DNA of 39,044 nt. Source: Komarekiella delphini-convector SJRDD-AB1 (GTDB lineage: Bacteria; Cyanobacteriota; Cyanobacteriia; Cyanobacteriales; Nostocaceae). Both the position numbers and the translations under genes were made by a program. The notes beneath the pieces were generated by a model. It searched no databases and was not told the DNA's origin. It worked only from the letters and a program-made list of their open reading frames with translations. The stretch is taken from contig NZ_VJXY01000057.1 in the NCBI RefSeq assembly GCF_014831675.1, forward strand, positions 1 through 39,044, in the 5' to 3' direction. Below are positions 1-8,929 of this stretch, piece after piece (position 1 is the first letter of the stretch; each line of letters opens with the position of its first letter).

Positions 1-504
1 TTTGAAGAATATCTCTCGCTTGAGTGGCAGCGCCAAACACGCTCACAACAGCCTCTATCTTTGATTCTGTGCGATGTTGATTTGTTCAAATCCTACAATG
101 ATACTTATGGTCATCTCGCAGGCGATCGCACTTTAGTCAAAATTGCTAGAGCGATCAAAGATGCTCTCAAGCGTCCTGCGGATCTAATTGCCCGTTATGG
201 CGGGGAAGAATTTGCTCTTGTTTTACCTGATACAGACGCAATTGGGGCTATTCATATTGCCAAAACAATCTGCTGTGCTGTCCGCACATTAGCAATTCCT
301 CATCGCAATTCACTACTTTGTTCTCATATAACCCTGAGTGCTGGGCTAGCTACAGTAATTCCTCAGCCTAATTCTAACTTTCAACAAATAATTGCTACAG
401 CAGATAGAGCATTGTATCAAGCAAAAGCAGCAGGACGCGATCGCTTTATCCATAACAGCAAGTTGGATTCGCCTTTTGCTAACCCAACTTGCTATTTATT
501 CTAG
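1..504 (+). CDS. Diguanylate cyclase (GGDEF domain), 3' part only
   Basis: The reading frame is open from base 1, so the gene starts outside the window and only the C-terminal GGDEF domain is here. It would make cyclic di-GMP from two GTP. Visible motifs are the start of the domain (LILCDVDLFKSYND), the active-site loop RYGGEEF, and RPAD exactly five residues before GGEEF, which fits the RxxD product-inhibition (I) site. The late A-D-R-A-L-Y-Q-A-K motif is also present. Both the catalytic glutamates and the I-site are intact, so an active, feedback-inhibited cyclase is likely. The N-terminal sensor or receiver part cannot be seen. The ATG-less start at 61 (TTG) is not a real start, because the upstream codons also read as GGDEF-type sequence. 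Confidence 0.93.
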   Translation, partial: FEEYLSLEWQRQTRSQQPLSLILCDVDLFKSYNDTYGHLAGDRTLVKIARAIKDALKRPADLIARYGGEEFALVLPDTDAIGAIHIAKTICCAVRTLAIPHRNSLLCSHITLSAGLATVIPQPNSNFQQIIATADRALYQAKAAGRDRFIHNSKLDSPFANPTCYLF

Positions 505-640
505 AGCAGTACCTCTAAGCGTTGTGAATTATGCTAAGTTCTCTGTGTTTAATTGCTAAGATGCTCGTTCAATAAATTCTATTAGAGAAGCCTGGACTTG
601 CGTCTATGTCCAAGTTTTTAATCTCGCTTGGACTATTGAG

Positions 641-1555
641 CTATGAATATCTAATTTGTAGTATCAACCGATTTGAGGTAACAGGGGGTTTAACTTTGTG
701 AAAGCAAGAAGGGTCTTGAACGAAGCCAAATCCTCTTGCTCCAGTAATAACTATTTGATTTTCTTTACCATAATAATTAAATATGGCATCGTCAGGTTGG
801 CAATTAGAAGCCAACAACATCTGTAATGGCTTTTGCTGGTGAGAGTACTTAATCATTACGTGGGGCCCAGAATCTATATCTATGTCTGTAATGTAGAAAT
901 ACGCTGTCATAAAGTTATAACCAGCAATATCATAATGAAAATTAGTTGGTGGGTAACTTTTCTTAATTTCTGCTTCTGGCATGGATGAAGCAAAACTCCA
1001 GGTTAAATGCTGCGTTATCAGCGTTGGCCAATAGGTAAGATATTTACGAACTATTTTTAAAAGCAAAGGGTCGTGGACAATTTGCTCGATAGCTTGACAA
1101 TTTTTAACATTATTTACTAGCCCCCGCATTACATACCGCCCACCTTGTAAACAACCATCTTTAACAGCTTTTGCAAGAAATTCCTCGTGGAAACCAGGTT
1201 CTATACAAGGTGTTCGACTAGCAAAATTAGAGATTTCTTCTACCATATTAGTTGACAATTGCAGACCAAATCCGACTCCACAATCCTGCATAGCAATCAC
1301 GGTTTTTTTAACACTAATACCTGTAAATATCGATTTATCTTGGATTTCTAGACGATTTCTGTAAAAAGTGGGATTCAAACTTTGTATTTTGTTTTGGGCA
1401 ACACTGTATGCTTTGCGAACACCATGAAATCTACTTAAGCGTTCTAAATACTTTCCTCCTACTCTCTTATGAAAATCATTTTTTAGATTAAGCTTTCGCA
1501 GTTTATTTTGCAGTGATAACCTTTTCCAACAAATGGTCATTTTTTGTCTTTCCAA
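641..1555 (-). CDS. Phytanoyl-CoA dioxygenase (PhyH)-like Fe(II)/2-oxoglutarate oxygenase
   Basis: 304 residues. The C-terminal half carries the facial-triad pattern of Fe(II)/2-oxoglutarate oxygenases: H207-Y-D209 in NFHYDIAGYNF, a distal H286 in CFHKVKPP, and R296 in NRLILQIRYS ten residues later, which suits binding of the 2-oxoglutarate carboxylate. The spacing and the segment before the first motif resemble the PhyH family, which hydroxylates lipids, amino acids and natural products. The first 80 residues are basic and not recognisable. No biosynthetic partner lies next to it, so the substrate is unknown. The start could be at residue 6 instead (MTICWKR). Confidence 0.62.
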   Translation of the reverse strand: MERQKMTICWKRLSLQNKLRKLNLKNDFHKRVGGKYLERLSRFHGVRKAYSVAQNKIQSLNPTFYRNRLEIQDKSIFTGISVKKTVIAMQDCGVGFGLQLSTNMVEEISNFASRTPCIEPGFHEEFLAKAVKDGCLQGGRYVMRGLVNNVKNCQAIEQIVHDPLLLKIVRKYLTYWPTLITQHLTWSFASSMPEAEIKKSYPPTNFHYDIAGYNFMTAYFYITDIDIDSGPHVMIKYSHQQKPLQMLLASNCQPDDAIFNYYGKENQIVITGARGFGFVQDPSCFHKVKPPVTSNRLILQIRYS

Positions 1556-2089
1556 AAAAAGACTTCATCTTTGTAAGCACTAAACAGCATAATCATTTGC
1601 TACAGTTTGTCCAAAAAAGCCAAATCTACGACAAACACTTATAAATGCTATGCCACAACTTCAGACGAGTTTTTATAAATGAAACAATATATGCCTCAGA
1701 TGTCTCCAGGAGCAGAGATAATTTCACATTTATAAATGAAACACTACCTGGAATGTTACCGTACCAAAAAATTCACAAGTATTGCCTCATCAAGGCTTTT
1801 ATGTGCCGAGAAGGTCGGGCAATAGTAACCTCTACGTTAGGGAAATCACACAATAAAAACGATGTAGGAATTTTTTTGGACTGTAACTTTCCAGGTCGTG
1901 ATCAACTTTGCTATACAGCAAAGAGTTTGGTAACAACATCGTAGTTGCTTCATTCGCTTTTGGAAATATGCTTTAAGGTAGATAATAAGTCATTCCGTGG
2001 TTGGATGCCATAAGTCACTTGAAGTTATATATACATCTGAAGCTATATGTGCATTAGCTTACCAGAGGTTCCAACTACTCTACAGTTGT
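1556..2089. other. Intergenic stretch with no convincing gene
   Basis: A 99-codon open frame (1645-1944) is present but has no recognisable domain and no clear ribosome-binding site. The only structure seen is the motif TTATAAATG occurring three times (about 1639, 1673 and 1729), which yields the repeated peptide FINET in that frame, and two near-copies of TGAAGTTATAT around 2018-2055. This looks like degenerate intergenic DNA. Confidence 0.4.
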
Positions 2090-2675
2090 TCAAAAAGCAT
2101 TATAAATCACAGAAAAATACACCCCGTTTTCCTGCCAAGTTCTTCCGTCCGAATCCACATCTACTAACGGAATCCCCCAATGAAGCAAATACGCCATTGT
2201 TGGCCAATAGGAAATCTTGACGATAACCTCTGACACTCTCCTGGCCACCCACGCCAAACTGTTCTAAAGGTACGAGTGTCGTAGTCGCTAGTTGCGTATT
2301 TAGACGCAGTAACGCTATGGTTTCAGGAGCCAGCAGGCGTACCCACTGCGCTTGACCTTGCCAACTAAAAAAGCGACTATCTGGCCTATCGGAATTTATC
2401 GTCGCATCGAATGCACCCAGTCCGAGGCTGAACTGTGATGGCGTAACCGCCCGCCGTAGGCGATCGCAATGCCAATACTTGATTACTATCACGAAGTGTC
2501 CATTCTTGAAAAAATCGCAGCGCTGTCTGGTACGCCCTTGCTCATCTGCACCCAATGAAGGGAAAGGGATTCTCTCAAAATCCACATAAGATGCTTCACT
2601 TTCTCTTCTTGAAGCAGTTAAGCCAAGAGCTAATTCTTGCGTAGGAGTCTTTACTACTGGCTGGCGATATGTCAA
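2090..2675 (-). pseudogene. Remnant of a TpsB-type (ShlB/FhaC/HecB) outer-membrane two-partner secretion transporter
   Basis: The translated pieces match the beta-barrel part of TpsB transporters: PVVKTPTQELALGLTASR, FSLGLGAFDATIN, DSRFFSWQGQAQWVRLLAPE and LEQFGVGGQESVRGYRQDFL (the conserved VRGY loop). The POTRA domains and half of the barrel are missing. Between about 2521 and 2455 the natural reading continues in another frame (LRFFQEWTLRDSNQVLALRS) and then returns, so two shifts compensate each other; the second lies at a GC-rich repeat. After FASL about 2178 the native C-terminus (IPLVDVD, then TWQENGVYFSVIYNAF, stop at 2090-2092) is in a third frame and joined by a deletion. The terminal Phe is the usual outer-membrane assembly signal. 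The gene is dead. No TpsA partner is seen. Confidence 0.8.
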
Positions 2676-2991
2676 TTCGTAGTATCGAGAAGCTGATTGT
2701 AACTACGAATTACGCGCTTCGTAGCGGTAGCGAGACCTTGAGCGTCATCATCAATTACGAATTATGTTGACTTACACCAGTTGCTTATCCAGCAAATATT
2801 GGATACTTTTTTGCGGAAAGCTAAACTATGTAAAGGAGTAGAGCCACCGCGTACCCGAAGCGAATCCAGTAGATTAACTGCTGTTATTTCAGAGCAGTTA
2901 TTGAGTTTTTTAAGCATTGTTGGAAATACTGTGTTGCTGTTAATATTGTGTCGGTGTTTTTTGCATCTAATAAGTGTTCTGCTGTTAAGAA
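2676..2991. other. Intergenic repeat-rich stretch
   Basis: It contains TACGAATTACG-type repeats (about 2702-2716 and 2754-2764) and a GTAGCGGTAGCGAGACC-like piece, both typical Nostocales intergenic repeats that recur elsewhere in this window. An 86-codon open frame (2781-3041) overlaps the next gene antisense and looks spurious. Confidence 0.45.
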
Positions 2992-3210
2992 TTAGTCAAA
3001 GGGCAGTAGTCCACCATCAACGAATTGCACCCATACGGTAATTCCACCTTCAATCCAGATGGTGCGAACTGATTCGGGATGTTCTCCGATAATCTCGCCA
3101 ATAATGCGACGGTCACGAGATGTTAATGGTTCTTGGATGGGGACTATGGTTTGGGATTGGGCTTGCTCGTTAATAGAAAAACCTTGCTGTGGATGGGCTG
3201 TATAAGTCAT
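2992..3210 (-). CDS. Small conserved-looking hypothetical protein (about 72 aa)
   Basis: The frame is open from 3264, but the start chosen is the ATG at 3210 (MTYTAHPQQG), preceded by AAAGGAATATCATT, a plausible ribosome-binding site; the upstream residues read into a HIP1-rich spacer. The protein has a polar N-terminus, then a compact region (SRDRRIIGEIIGEHPESVRTIWIEG) ending in WVQFVDGGLLPFD. No signal peptide or membrane segment is seen. I do not recognise the family. Length, codon pattern and start signal suggest a real gene; function unknown. Confidence 0.5.
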   Translation of the reverse strand: MTYTAHPQQGFSINEQAQSQTIVPIQEPLTSRDRRIIGEIIGEHPESVRTIWIEGGITVWVQFVDGGLLPFD

Positions 3211-3278
3211 AATGATATTCCTTTGATAAAAGGGTAAAAAGCGATCGCAAACTTTCCACGGCAAGCGATCGTTTTTAT

Positions 3279-3542
3279 ATGTGTGTAAACGACGTTGTGC
3301 TAAATCACAACGCTCTCAAGTGGAGAAATACCCTTAACCAGCAAGCGACTAAAGCACTAAACAAGCAGATCAAGCAAGCACTGGAGAAAACCATTGACCT
3401 TTTGCGATCGCTCTCTGTTGAAGCACCGAAGGAGAATACCACCGAATGCTTACGCTTGATGGGTATGGCTTTGAGGAATCTCGCCACTGTAACGAACAAC
3501 ACCAAAGCTTTGGAAGCTGCGGCGATAATTTTGGGCAGTTGA
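3279..3542 (+). CDS. Hypothetical helical protein (87 aa), possibly a fragment
   Basis: The predicted protein is lysine- and leucine-rich and probably alpha-helical ([17 protein letters not shown], then [14 protein letters not shown]). It contains an in-frame HIP1 octamer. No family is recognised. It is divergent from the 2992-3210 gene and stops two bases before the region where an ABC-transporter remnant becomes readable. It could be a genuine small gene or the residue of a larger one. Confidence 0.33.
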   Translation: MCVNDVVLNHNALKWRNTLNQQATKALNKQIKQALEKTIDLLRSLSVEAPKENTTECLRLMGMALRNLATVTNNTKALEAAAIILGS

Positions 3543-3543
3543 C

Positions 3544-3873
3544 TTGATCATGAATTTGCCAAACGGCTATAAAACTCGTGTTGGGGAAAGGGGTTCTGCC
3601 TTATCTAGTGGTCAAAAACAACAAATTGCGATCGCTCGAACTGTCTTACAAAACCCACCTTTGTTGATTCTGGATGAAGCTACTAGCGCACTTGACTATG
3701 CTACTGAACGTTAGGTGTGCTTAAACTTAGCCCAAGTATTTAAGGGAAGAACAGTATTTTTTATTACCCATAGGTTAGCAACAATTCAGAATGCTGATGT
3801 GATTTTGATGATGAGCCAAGGACGGATGTACTACTTTGCTCCTAGTAACAGCTTCCGTAACACTACCCAATAG
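3544..3873 (+). pseudogene. C-terminal ATPase fragment of an ABC exporter, with in-frame stop
   Basis: In one frame the DNA encodes [33 protein letters not shown], then [17 protein letters not shown], a TAG stop at 3712-3714, and in the same frame VCLNLAQVFKGRTVFFITHRLATIQNADVILMM. These are the signature motif ([12 protein letters not shown]), Walker B ([12 protein letters not shown]) and H-loop (ITHRL) of an exporter-type ATP-binding domain, of the sort found in type I secretion or bacteriocin exporters. The Walker A part and membrane domain are absent. One nonsense mutation plus truncation make it a pseudogene. The frame finally ends at 3871-3873. Confidence 0.85.
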
Positions 3874-4366
3874 AGTGGTACAAGGCGATCGCTATTACGG
3901 TTTGCATTACGGGCTGGAAGACTAGAAAGGCTAAATATGGCTGAGTTTTTGGGAGAAAAAAAACCCAAGCTTCGAGTACTTGCTCTCCTACTGGGGGGAT
4001 GAGCCGGTAACAGCAGATAGTCATCAAAAAGCTGTGGGCAAAATTTCCGTAGTAAGGGATTGCTTGTGCACAGATGGAATGGAGAATAGGAAATTAAATG
4101 AGTCGAAGGAGAAAAATACCAAATTTATTACTAATTGCAGACTGATTCCCCATTAAAACTGCGGCCAGAGAGGGTAGTTTGGCAAGACTGCTTAAAGAAT
4201 ACAAGAATAAACCTCACCCTTTAGGTAAGCCGATGGTGCAATGGCAAAAGCCTATCAATTAAGTCAATCTGTTTACAGATATTATTAACCTGTCCCTACT
4301 TGCTTAATTTGAGAACTAAGTTTTTACGAAAAGTTTCAAGTATTACTTGTTCATTTAGGTACTCCG
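3874..4366. other. Long intergenic stretch, nothing recognised
   Basis: About 490 bases between the ABC-exporter remnant and the carbonic anhydrase gene. A 21-codon frame from 3937 (MAEFLGEKKPK...) ends quickly. No repeats, hairpins or RNA genes were seen. It is probably decayed DNA plus the promoter of the carbonic anhydrase gene. Confidence 0.4.
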
Positions 4367-5185
4367 ATGAAAAAATTGATTAAAGGTTTGCGCGAATTCA
4401 AAAGTAGTTATTTTTCTGCCAATGAAGAACTGTTTGAACAACTTTCTCATGGTCAAAAACCCAGAGTATTATTTATTACTTGTTCAGACTCGCGTATCGA
4501 TCCAAACCTGATTACACAAGCTGGCTTGGGCGAATTGTTTGTTATCCGCAATGCAGGCAATATTATTCCACCATTTGGTGCGACTAATGGTGGTGAAGGA
4601 GCAACGATTGAATATGCTATTCAAGCATTAGATATTCAGCAAATTATTGTCTGTGGTCACTCGCATTGTGGCGCTATGAAAGGGTTAATGAAGTTAGACA
4701 GCTTGCGGGTAGAAATGCCGCTTGTACATGACTGGCTCAAGTATGCAGAGGCAACGCGACGTCTGGTGAAAGATAATTATAGCCACTACGAAGGGGAAGA
4801 ACTTTTAGAAATAATTATTGCTGAGAATGTACTCACCCAAATCGAAAATTTACGGACTTATCCGGTGATTCGCTCTAAGCTTCACCAAGGGCAACTTAGT
4901 ATTTATGCTTGGATTTATCAAATCGAGACAGGAGAAATTTTGTCATACGATCCACAAAAACACGCCTATGTCTTGCCTCAAAATCAGCTTCTCCCATCGG
5001 AGATAGATGAGACATTACTTACCCCACCTTTAACTAGCAATGTGGAAATACATTTCACCAAAACTCAACAACCGGCGCTTCAATCGTCCCAGGAACTCCC
5101 TATTTCCACACATGAATGGTTTCCAATGACAGTGCTTTCTCCAGAACAAATGGAGCGAATTTATCGAGGCTCGGCAACAAAGTAA
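4367..5185 (+). CDS. ccaA: Beta-carbonic anhydrase, carboxysomal IcfA/CcaA type
   Basis: 272 residues. It interconverts bicarbonate and CO2, normally inside the beta-carboxysome to feed Rubisco. The zinc ligands are visible: C39 in CSDSR, and H98 and C101 in CGHSHCGAM, with the D41/R43 dyad intact. The protein runs well past the catalytic core with an extra 70 or so C-terminal residues. Length and extension match CcaA/IcfA of cyanobacteria, where the tail supports oligomerisation and binding to CcmM. No other carbon-concentrating gene is nearby; in cyanobacteria this gene is commonly unlinked to the ccm operon. The assignment to the carboxysomal subfamily comes from the length and C-terminal tail. 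Confidence 0.9.
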   Translation: MKKLIKGLREFKSSYFSANEELFEQLSHGQKPRVLFITCSDSRIDPNLITQAGLGELFVIRNAGNIIPPFGATNGGEGATIEYAIQALDIQQIIVCGHSHCGAMKGLMKLDSLRVEMPLVHDWLKYAEATRRLVKDNYSHYEGEELLEIIIAENVLTQIENLRTYPVIRSKLHQGQLSIYAWIYQIETGEILSYDPQKHAYVLPQNQLLPSEIDETLLTPPLTSNVEIHFTKTQQPALQSSQELPISTHEWFPMTVLSPEQMERIYRGSATK

Positions 5186-5464
5186 AAATATAGAGTATGG
5201 AAAATCTTTTGTAAGGGTACGAGTTGGTTGACTAAGAGTAACAGCACGCGAGAGCCAGTGATTTAGGGGATTCTAAGCAATATTACCCCGTTAATGCTCT
5301 CACGGGTCTATGCTTAAAATTGCAGTTAGCAATAACCTACTTTACCAAAATATCGCGTTAACTCAGTTAGCGATCCAGGGCGAACGCATCTAAAGTACTC
5401 TCAATGGCAAACAAGGTTAAAAGCTAATGAAAAAATTAATATTTCTGGTTTGATTTATTTCCCA
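5186..5464. other. Intergenic region between convergent genes
   Basis: About 280 bases between the carbonic anhydrase gene and the terminator-like hairpin of the convergent acetyltransferase gene. No gene or strong structure was seen. Confidence 0.4.
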
Positions 5465-5490
5465 AGCCTGGAAGCGATTGCTTCCAGGCT
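5465..5490 (-). terminator. Hairpin just downstream of the acetyltransferase gene
   Basis: An 11-bp perfect stem (AGCCTGGAAGC paired with GCTTCCAGGCT) closes a GATT loop two bases beyond the stop of the minus-strand gene at 5493. The bases that follow on the minus strand are not a strong T-run, so termination may be inefficient. Confidence 0.5.
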
Positions 5491-5492
5491 GC

Positions 5493-6332
5493 TTACTGCT
5501 TGGAGGTGAATGAGTATTCGTGCCAATTGCCCTGGGGGCGATACCCAATCGCTTGATAAATATGATTGGCTGTGGGATTGGCTAAATCTGCTATGAGGAA
5601 ACAATGGCGGCATCCCTGGTCTAGCAGTTTTTGGCTTAATGCAGCGACACAGGCAGTGGCATATCCTTTACGACGATACTCTGGTGGTGTATAAGCTAAA
5701 TTGATCCGACCAATTGTAGGTAACACTTGTTTACTAGACGCAACTGAAACTGGAGTGCTATCAATCCAAAAATAAGTATTCTGCTGTTTCAACCGATTAT
5801 CTACCTGGTGTTCGACATCTTCGCTCACCGCCTCATCGATCTCAGATAAAAATGCAGAAAGCCACTTAATCAAAATAGAGCGATCGCCTTCAGTTGCCAG
5901 TCTAAGATATCCTCTGGCCGTTGAGACTGTTTGCACTGCCGTTAATTGGTAAATTTTCATTACCACCGACCGTTGATAGAATTGTCCTGTCAGGGCTTGC
6001 CAAGTCTGCGAGAATATTTCTGCCTCAAAAGCCAGTCCCATACTTCCTGGCAGTTGCTCAAGACGCAAATCTTGAGCAATCAACCGCAAGGCATCCATAT
6101 TTTGGGCTTTGGATAGGATTAATTTTTGGGGTGGGGTGCGGATGGCAACAGCCAGAATCTCACCACTTGTTTGGACAATTGCTAAATAAGGCTTGCCTAG
6201 ATAACGTTCTGGGTTATGCAACAAGGTATGCGAAATACTGAGCAAAACATTGTTTTCTACCTGATGCTGGAGTAAGTAAGCCTGAGTGGAGTGCCAGAAC
6301 TCCTGAATGTTGTCGAATCGATGTAGTTGCAT
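5493..6332 (-). CDS. GNAT-family N-acetyltransferase (two-domain)
   Basis: 279 residues. The C-terminal half has the acetyl-CoA-binding motif of GNAT enzymes (YTPPEYRRKGYATACVAAL, R/Q-x-x-G-x-A type) followed by CFLIADLANPTANHIYQAIGY, the usual motif B with its N-x-x-x-x-x-Y pattern. The N-terminal half (about 1-135) resembles the degenerate first domain of tandem FR47-like GNAT proteins. The acceptor substrate is unknown. The gene is monocistronic, convergent with the carbonic anhydrase gene, and ends in a hairpin. Confidence 0.82.
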   Translation of the reverse strand: MQLHRFDNIQEFWHSTQAYLLQHQVENNVLLSISHTLLHNPERYLGKPYLAIVQTSGEILAVAIRTPPQKLILSKAQNMDALRLIAQDLRLEQLPGSMGLAFEAEIFSQTWQALTGQFYQRSVVMKIYQLTAVQTVSTARGYLRLATEGDRSILIKWLSAFLSEIDEAVSEDVEHQVDNRLKQQNTYFWIDSTPVSVASSKQVLPTIGRINLAYTPPEYRRKGYATACVAALSQKLLDQGCRHCFLIADLANPTANHIYQAIGYRPQGNWHEYSFTSKQ

Positions 6333-6409
6333 AATTTGCCTGACTCACGAACCAAGAAAAGAGTTGTGTTATCTACAGTAAACCAAAAAGTTTTTTTGCA
6401 TAGCGATGC

Positions 6410-6446
6410 CTGTGGCGGGCTGCGCCTACGCAGCAGGAGGCTTTTT
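6410..6446. repeat. Short GC-rich palindromic repeat
   Basis: The segment contains GCTGCG CCTA CGCAGC within CGGGCTGCGCCTACGCAGCA, a widespread Nostocales intergenic repeat. Related copies in this window lie near 17453, 28795, 31600, 33150 and 34420, and inside phnL near 23380. Confidence 0.55.
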
Positions 6447-6521
6447 CCTGACTGTCGAGAAGTAAGCAAATAATAATGATAATCGTTTTGAGGAGAGAGG
6501 TTTGTGGCAGCCCTAGGCTGC

Positions 6522-7760
6522 CAGGGCAATGTGGGTTAGTTTTTGTAGTAAATTCAAGAGTGCGAGAAAAAAGAAGAACTACCATACTGCTCTCTTCATG
6601 AAGCTCAAGCCCAAAATCACGATTACTGACCACTTTGCACAGATGGAAGATCCAAGAGTAGATCGGACAAAACGGCACAAGTTAGTTGACATTCTCACCA
6701 TTGCAATTTGTGCAGTAATTTGTGGAGCAGATAGTTGGGTGGCAATTGAACTGTATGGCTGCACAAAATATGAGTGGTTAAAAACGTTTTTAGAACTACC
6801 AAATGGGATTCCATCACATGATACATTCGCACGAGTTTTTGCCCAATTAAACCCTCAGCAATTCCAAAAATGCTTTCTGAATTGGATGAAATCAACATAT
6901 AAAATAACAGAGGGTGAAGTTATTGCCATAGATGGAAAAACATTGTGTGGCTCTTATGACAAAGGTAGTGACCAAAGTGCAATTCAAATTGTGAGCGCAT
7001 GGGCAACTGCAAATAAACTAGTATTGGGGCAAATAAAGGTAGATGATAAATCAAATGAAATTACGGCAATTCCTGAACTAATCAAGGTTTTAGAATTATC
7101 TGGTTGTATTGTCACTATAGATGCCATAGGGTGTCAAAAAGAGATTGTCAAATTAATTGCCAGCAAAGAAGCAGACTATATTATTACGTTAAAACAGAAT
7201 CAAGGTAATCTTTACAATGAGGTCGAACAGTTATTCAAACAAGGCATAAGTAATAATTTTGAAGGCTTTGAGCATAGTACCTATGCCACGCAATCAGAGT
7301 CACATAGTCGCAAGAATTTACACCATTACCTGATGCTGTCTAACATCACTATGAGTTTAGACCCAGAACAGAAATGGGCAAATTTCAACAGTGTTGGGAT
7401 GGTAGAGTATATCCGCACACTCAATGGAAAAACAACGATAGAAACCCGTTATTTTATCAGTAGTCTTACTCAGAGCGCTCAAGAATTTGCTCTGGGCATT
7501 CGGAGTCATTGGGGAATAGAGAACTCATTACATTGGATACTCGATGTTGCTTTTAGAGAAGATGACTGTCGGATTAGAAAAGATAATGCCCCACAAAACT
7601 TTGCAATTTTAAGGCAGATTGCAGTCAATCTTTTAGGCAAAGAGAAGCGTGTCAAACGTGGAGTAAAAAATAAACAGTTCCTTGCTGCGATGGATAACAA
7701 CTATTTAGCAAGAGTTTTAGAGTTAGCTTAAAGTAGTATATTAAAACTTTGATTTAGCCT
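6522..7760 (+). mobile_element. ISAs1-family insertion sequence (boundaries approximate)
   Basis: The left end is placed at CAGGGCAATGTGGGTTAG (6522), which has the CAGGGCAA start seen in many ISAs1 elements; it abuts a 7-bp palindrome GGCAGCC/GGCTGCC at 6506-6522. A matching right inverted repeat was not found with confidence: only a weak resemblance (AAAACT...AGCCTTG) occurs around 7742-7760. The right end may therefore be eroded, which would leave the transposase readable but the element immobile. Confidence 0.6.
6598..7731 (+). CDS. ISAs1-family transposase, apparently full length
   Basis: From the ATG at 6598 the protein is 377 residues, the usual size for the family. An upstream ATG at 6529 would start almost at the element's edge and is less likely. 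Recognised segments: HFAQMEDPRVDRTKRHKLVDIL (N-terminal DDE_Tnp_1-associated region), EVIAIDGKTLCGS (first catalytic Asp), CIVTIDAIGCQKEI (second Asp), DYIITLKQNQG, and RSHWGIENSLHWILDVAFREDDCRIR (Glu). ISAs1 transposases cut and paste the element through this DDE triad. No internal stop or frameshift is visible. Confidence 0.9.
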   Translation: MKLKPKITITDHFAQMEDPRVDRTKRHKLVDILTIAICAVICGADSWVAIELYGCTKYEWLKTFLELPNGIPSHDTFARVFAQLNPQQFQKCFLNWMKSTYKITEGEVIAIDGKTLCGSYDKGSDQSAIQIVSAWATANKLVLGQIKVDDKSNEITAIPELIKVLELSGCIVTIDAIGCQKEIVKLIASKEADYIITLKQNQGNLYNEVEQLFKQGISNNFEGFEHSTYATQSESHSRKNLHHYLMLSNITMSLDPEQKWANFNSVGMVEYIRTLNGKTTIETRYFISSLTQSAQEFALGIRSHWGIENSLHWILDVAFREDDCRIRKDNAPQNFAILRQIAVNLLGKEKRVKRGVKNKQFLAAMDNNYLARVLELA

Positions 7761-8024
7761 TGGATGTGAAAGTTCCACTTTCTCTCCAGATAAACATAAG
7801 TTTATATACCTAATTAATGAGTTTATTTTAGTATTAACAGATAGGAATTCAGATTTAGATAAGCCAATTCAGAGTTTTGAAGCTTTATTGATTTATTTTG
7901 TTGATTATTCTTGTAATTTTTACAATTATCTATGTCATTTTGAAATCTTCTTCAGTTTTTATTAGGAAATAAGATGCGTTTCCCCTGGTTAGCGATCGCC
8001 TTTCTTAGACGACCGCAATTCTCA

Positions 8025-8349
8025 TCAGTTCATATTTCTGTATTTGGCGGTACGCAAAGACGTTTGTTTCGCAGCAACAACAGGACTACTTGCCCGTCGT
8101 GCGGTAGCAGCCCACTCCTGCATACGCTCAACTGCCGCAGCATCGGTGATTGCAAGCGGGGTAATGGAAGACCCACAGGTTTCGAGATCAGATAGCGTGA
8201 CCTGCTGCGGTCGTCCTTCATCAAATGCCAGCAGCGCGGCTTCAGCAGCCAGCGTCTCTAGTTCTGCTCCTGAAAACTTTGCAGTATTGGCTGCTGAAGC
8301 CTCCAAATACTCGCCCTCAACATTAATGCCAAAGTGTTGCAGATAAATA
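8025..8349 (-). pseudogene. 3' remnant of an AAA+ ATPase gene
   Basis: On the minus strand about 105 codons read as the lid region and C-terminus of an AAA+ ATPase: HFGINVEGEYLEASAANTA, KFSGAELETLAAEAALLAF, then ITPLAITDAAAVERMQEWAATAR and the end KYRNMN (stop at 8025-8027). The upstream part of the open frame (8350-8489) is only the antisense of an IS5-type transposase. Walker A and B are absent. The gene was therefore cut at about 8350, and its 5' part is not elsewhere in the window. The parent may be a Ycf46/CDC48-like cyanobacterial ATPase, but that is a guess. Confidence 0.72.
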
Positions 8350-8880
8350 GACTTCTTGCAAAAGTCTGATGAGCATGGGACAAGTAGGTTAGAGCTTTGT
8401 TGACATCTATGACCTACGAAAAAGTAAAAAACCTCAAACCGGAAGAATTCAAACGCTTGTGTGGTGTGCATCCAGAGACTTTTACTCAAATCACACAGAT
8501 AGTGCGCTCGCGTTCAAAAACAAAGCTTAAAACAGGACGACCGGGTAAACTGAGCTTGGAAGACCAATTGTTGATGACATTGGAGTATTGGAGAGAATAC
8601 CGCACCTATTTTCATATTGGCCAATCTTGGGGAGTCAACTAGTCAACAGCATATCGTATTATCAGAAAAGTTGAAGATATTCTCATTAGTTCAAGAGAAT
8701 TTTCTCTGACTGGCAAGAAAAAGCTTTCCTACCCAAATTATCAAATAGAGGTAGTGGTAGTAAATGTTACGGAAAGCCCGATAGAACGTCCTAAAAAAAC
8801 AAAAACAATTCTACAGTGGCAAAAACAAAAGACATACATTAAAGTCTCAAATTATCCCTCTTCTGTCACTTTCTGAGTAT
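8350..8880 (+). pseudogene. Degenerate IS5-like transposase and element end
   Basis: A palindromic end AGACTTCTTGCAAAAGTCT (8343-8361) marks the left boundary. The frame from 8408 encodes MTYEKVKNLKPEEFKRLCGV and then a helix-turn-helix (Tnp_4-type) domain (PGKLSLEDQLLMTLEYWREYRTY). It meets TAG at 8641-8643 right after QSWGVN; the same frame continues with STAYRIIRKVEDILISSREFSL and VVVVNVTESPIERPKKTK, so the stop replaces a sense codon. A frameshift near 8800 then destroys the rest. The catalytic DDE core is incomplete and no right end is found. Confidence 0.8.
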
Positions 8881-8929
8881 TCTGAATAAAAGGATTAAAA
8901 GAAAAAACTCTCTTCAGGTAAGTAGGGCA

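Noticed and set aside
1645-1944. 99-codon open frame with repeated FINET
   Set aside because: No ribosome-binding site or family; the repeated peptide comes from a short AT-rich DNA repeat.
2781-3041. 86-codon open frame
   Set aside because: Overlaps the 2992-3210 gene antisense, unusual composition, no start signal.
7974-8346. Plus-strand open frames over the AAA+ remnant
   Set aside because: They are antisense shadows of the ATPase reading on the minus strand.
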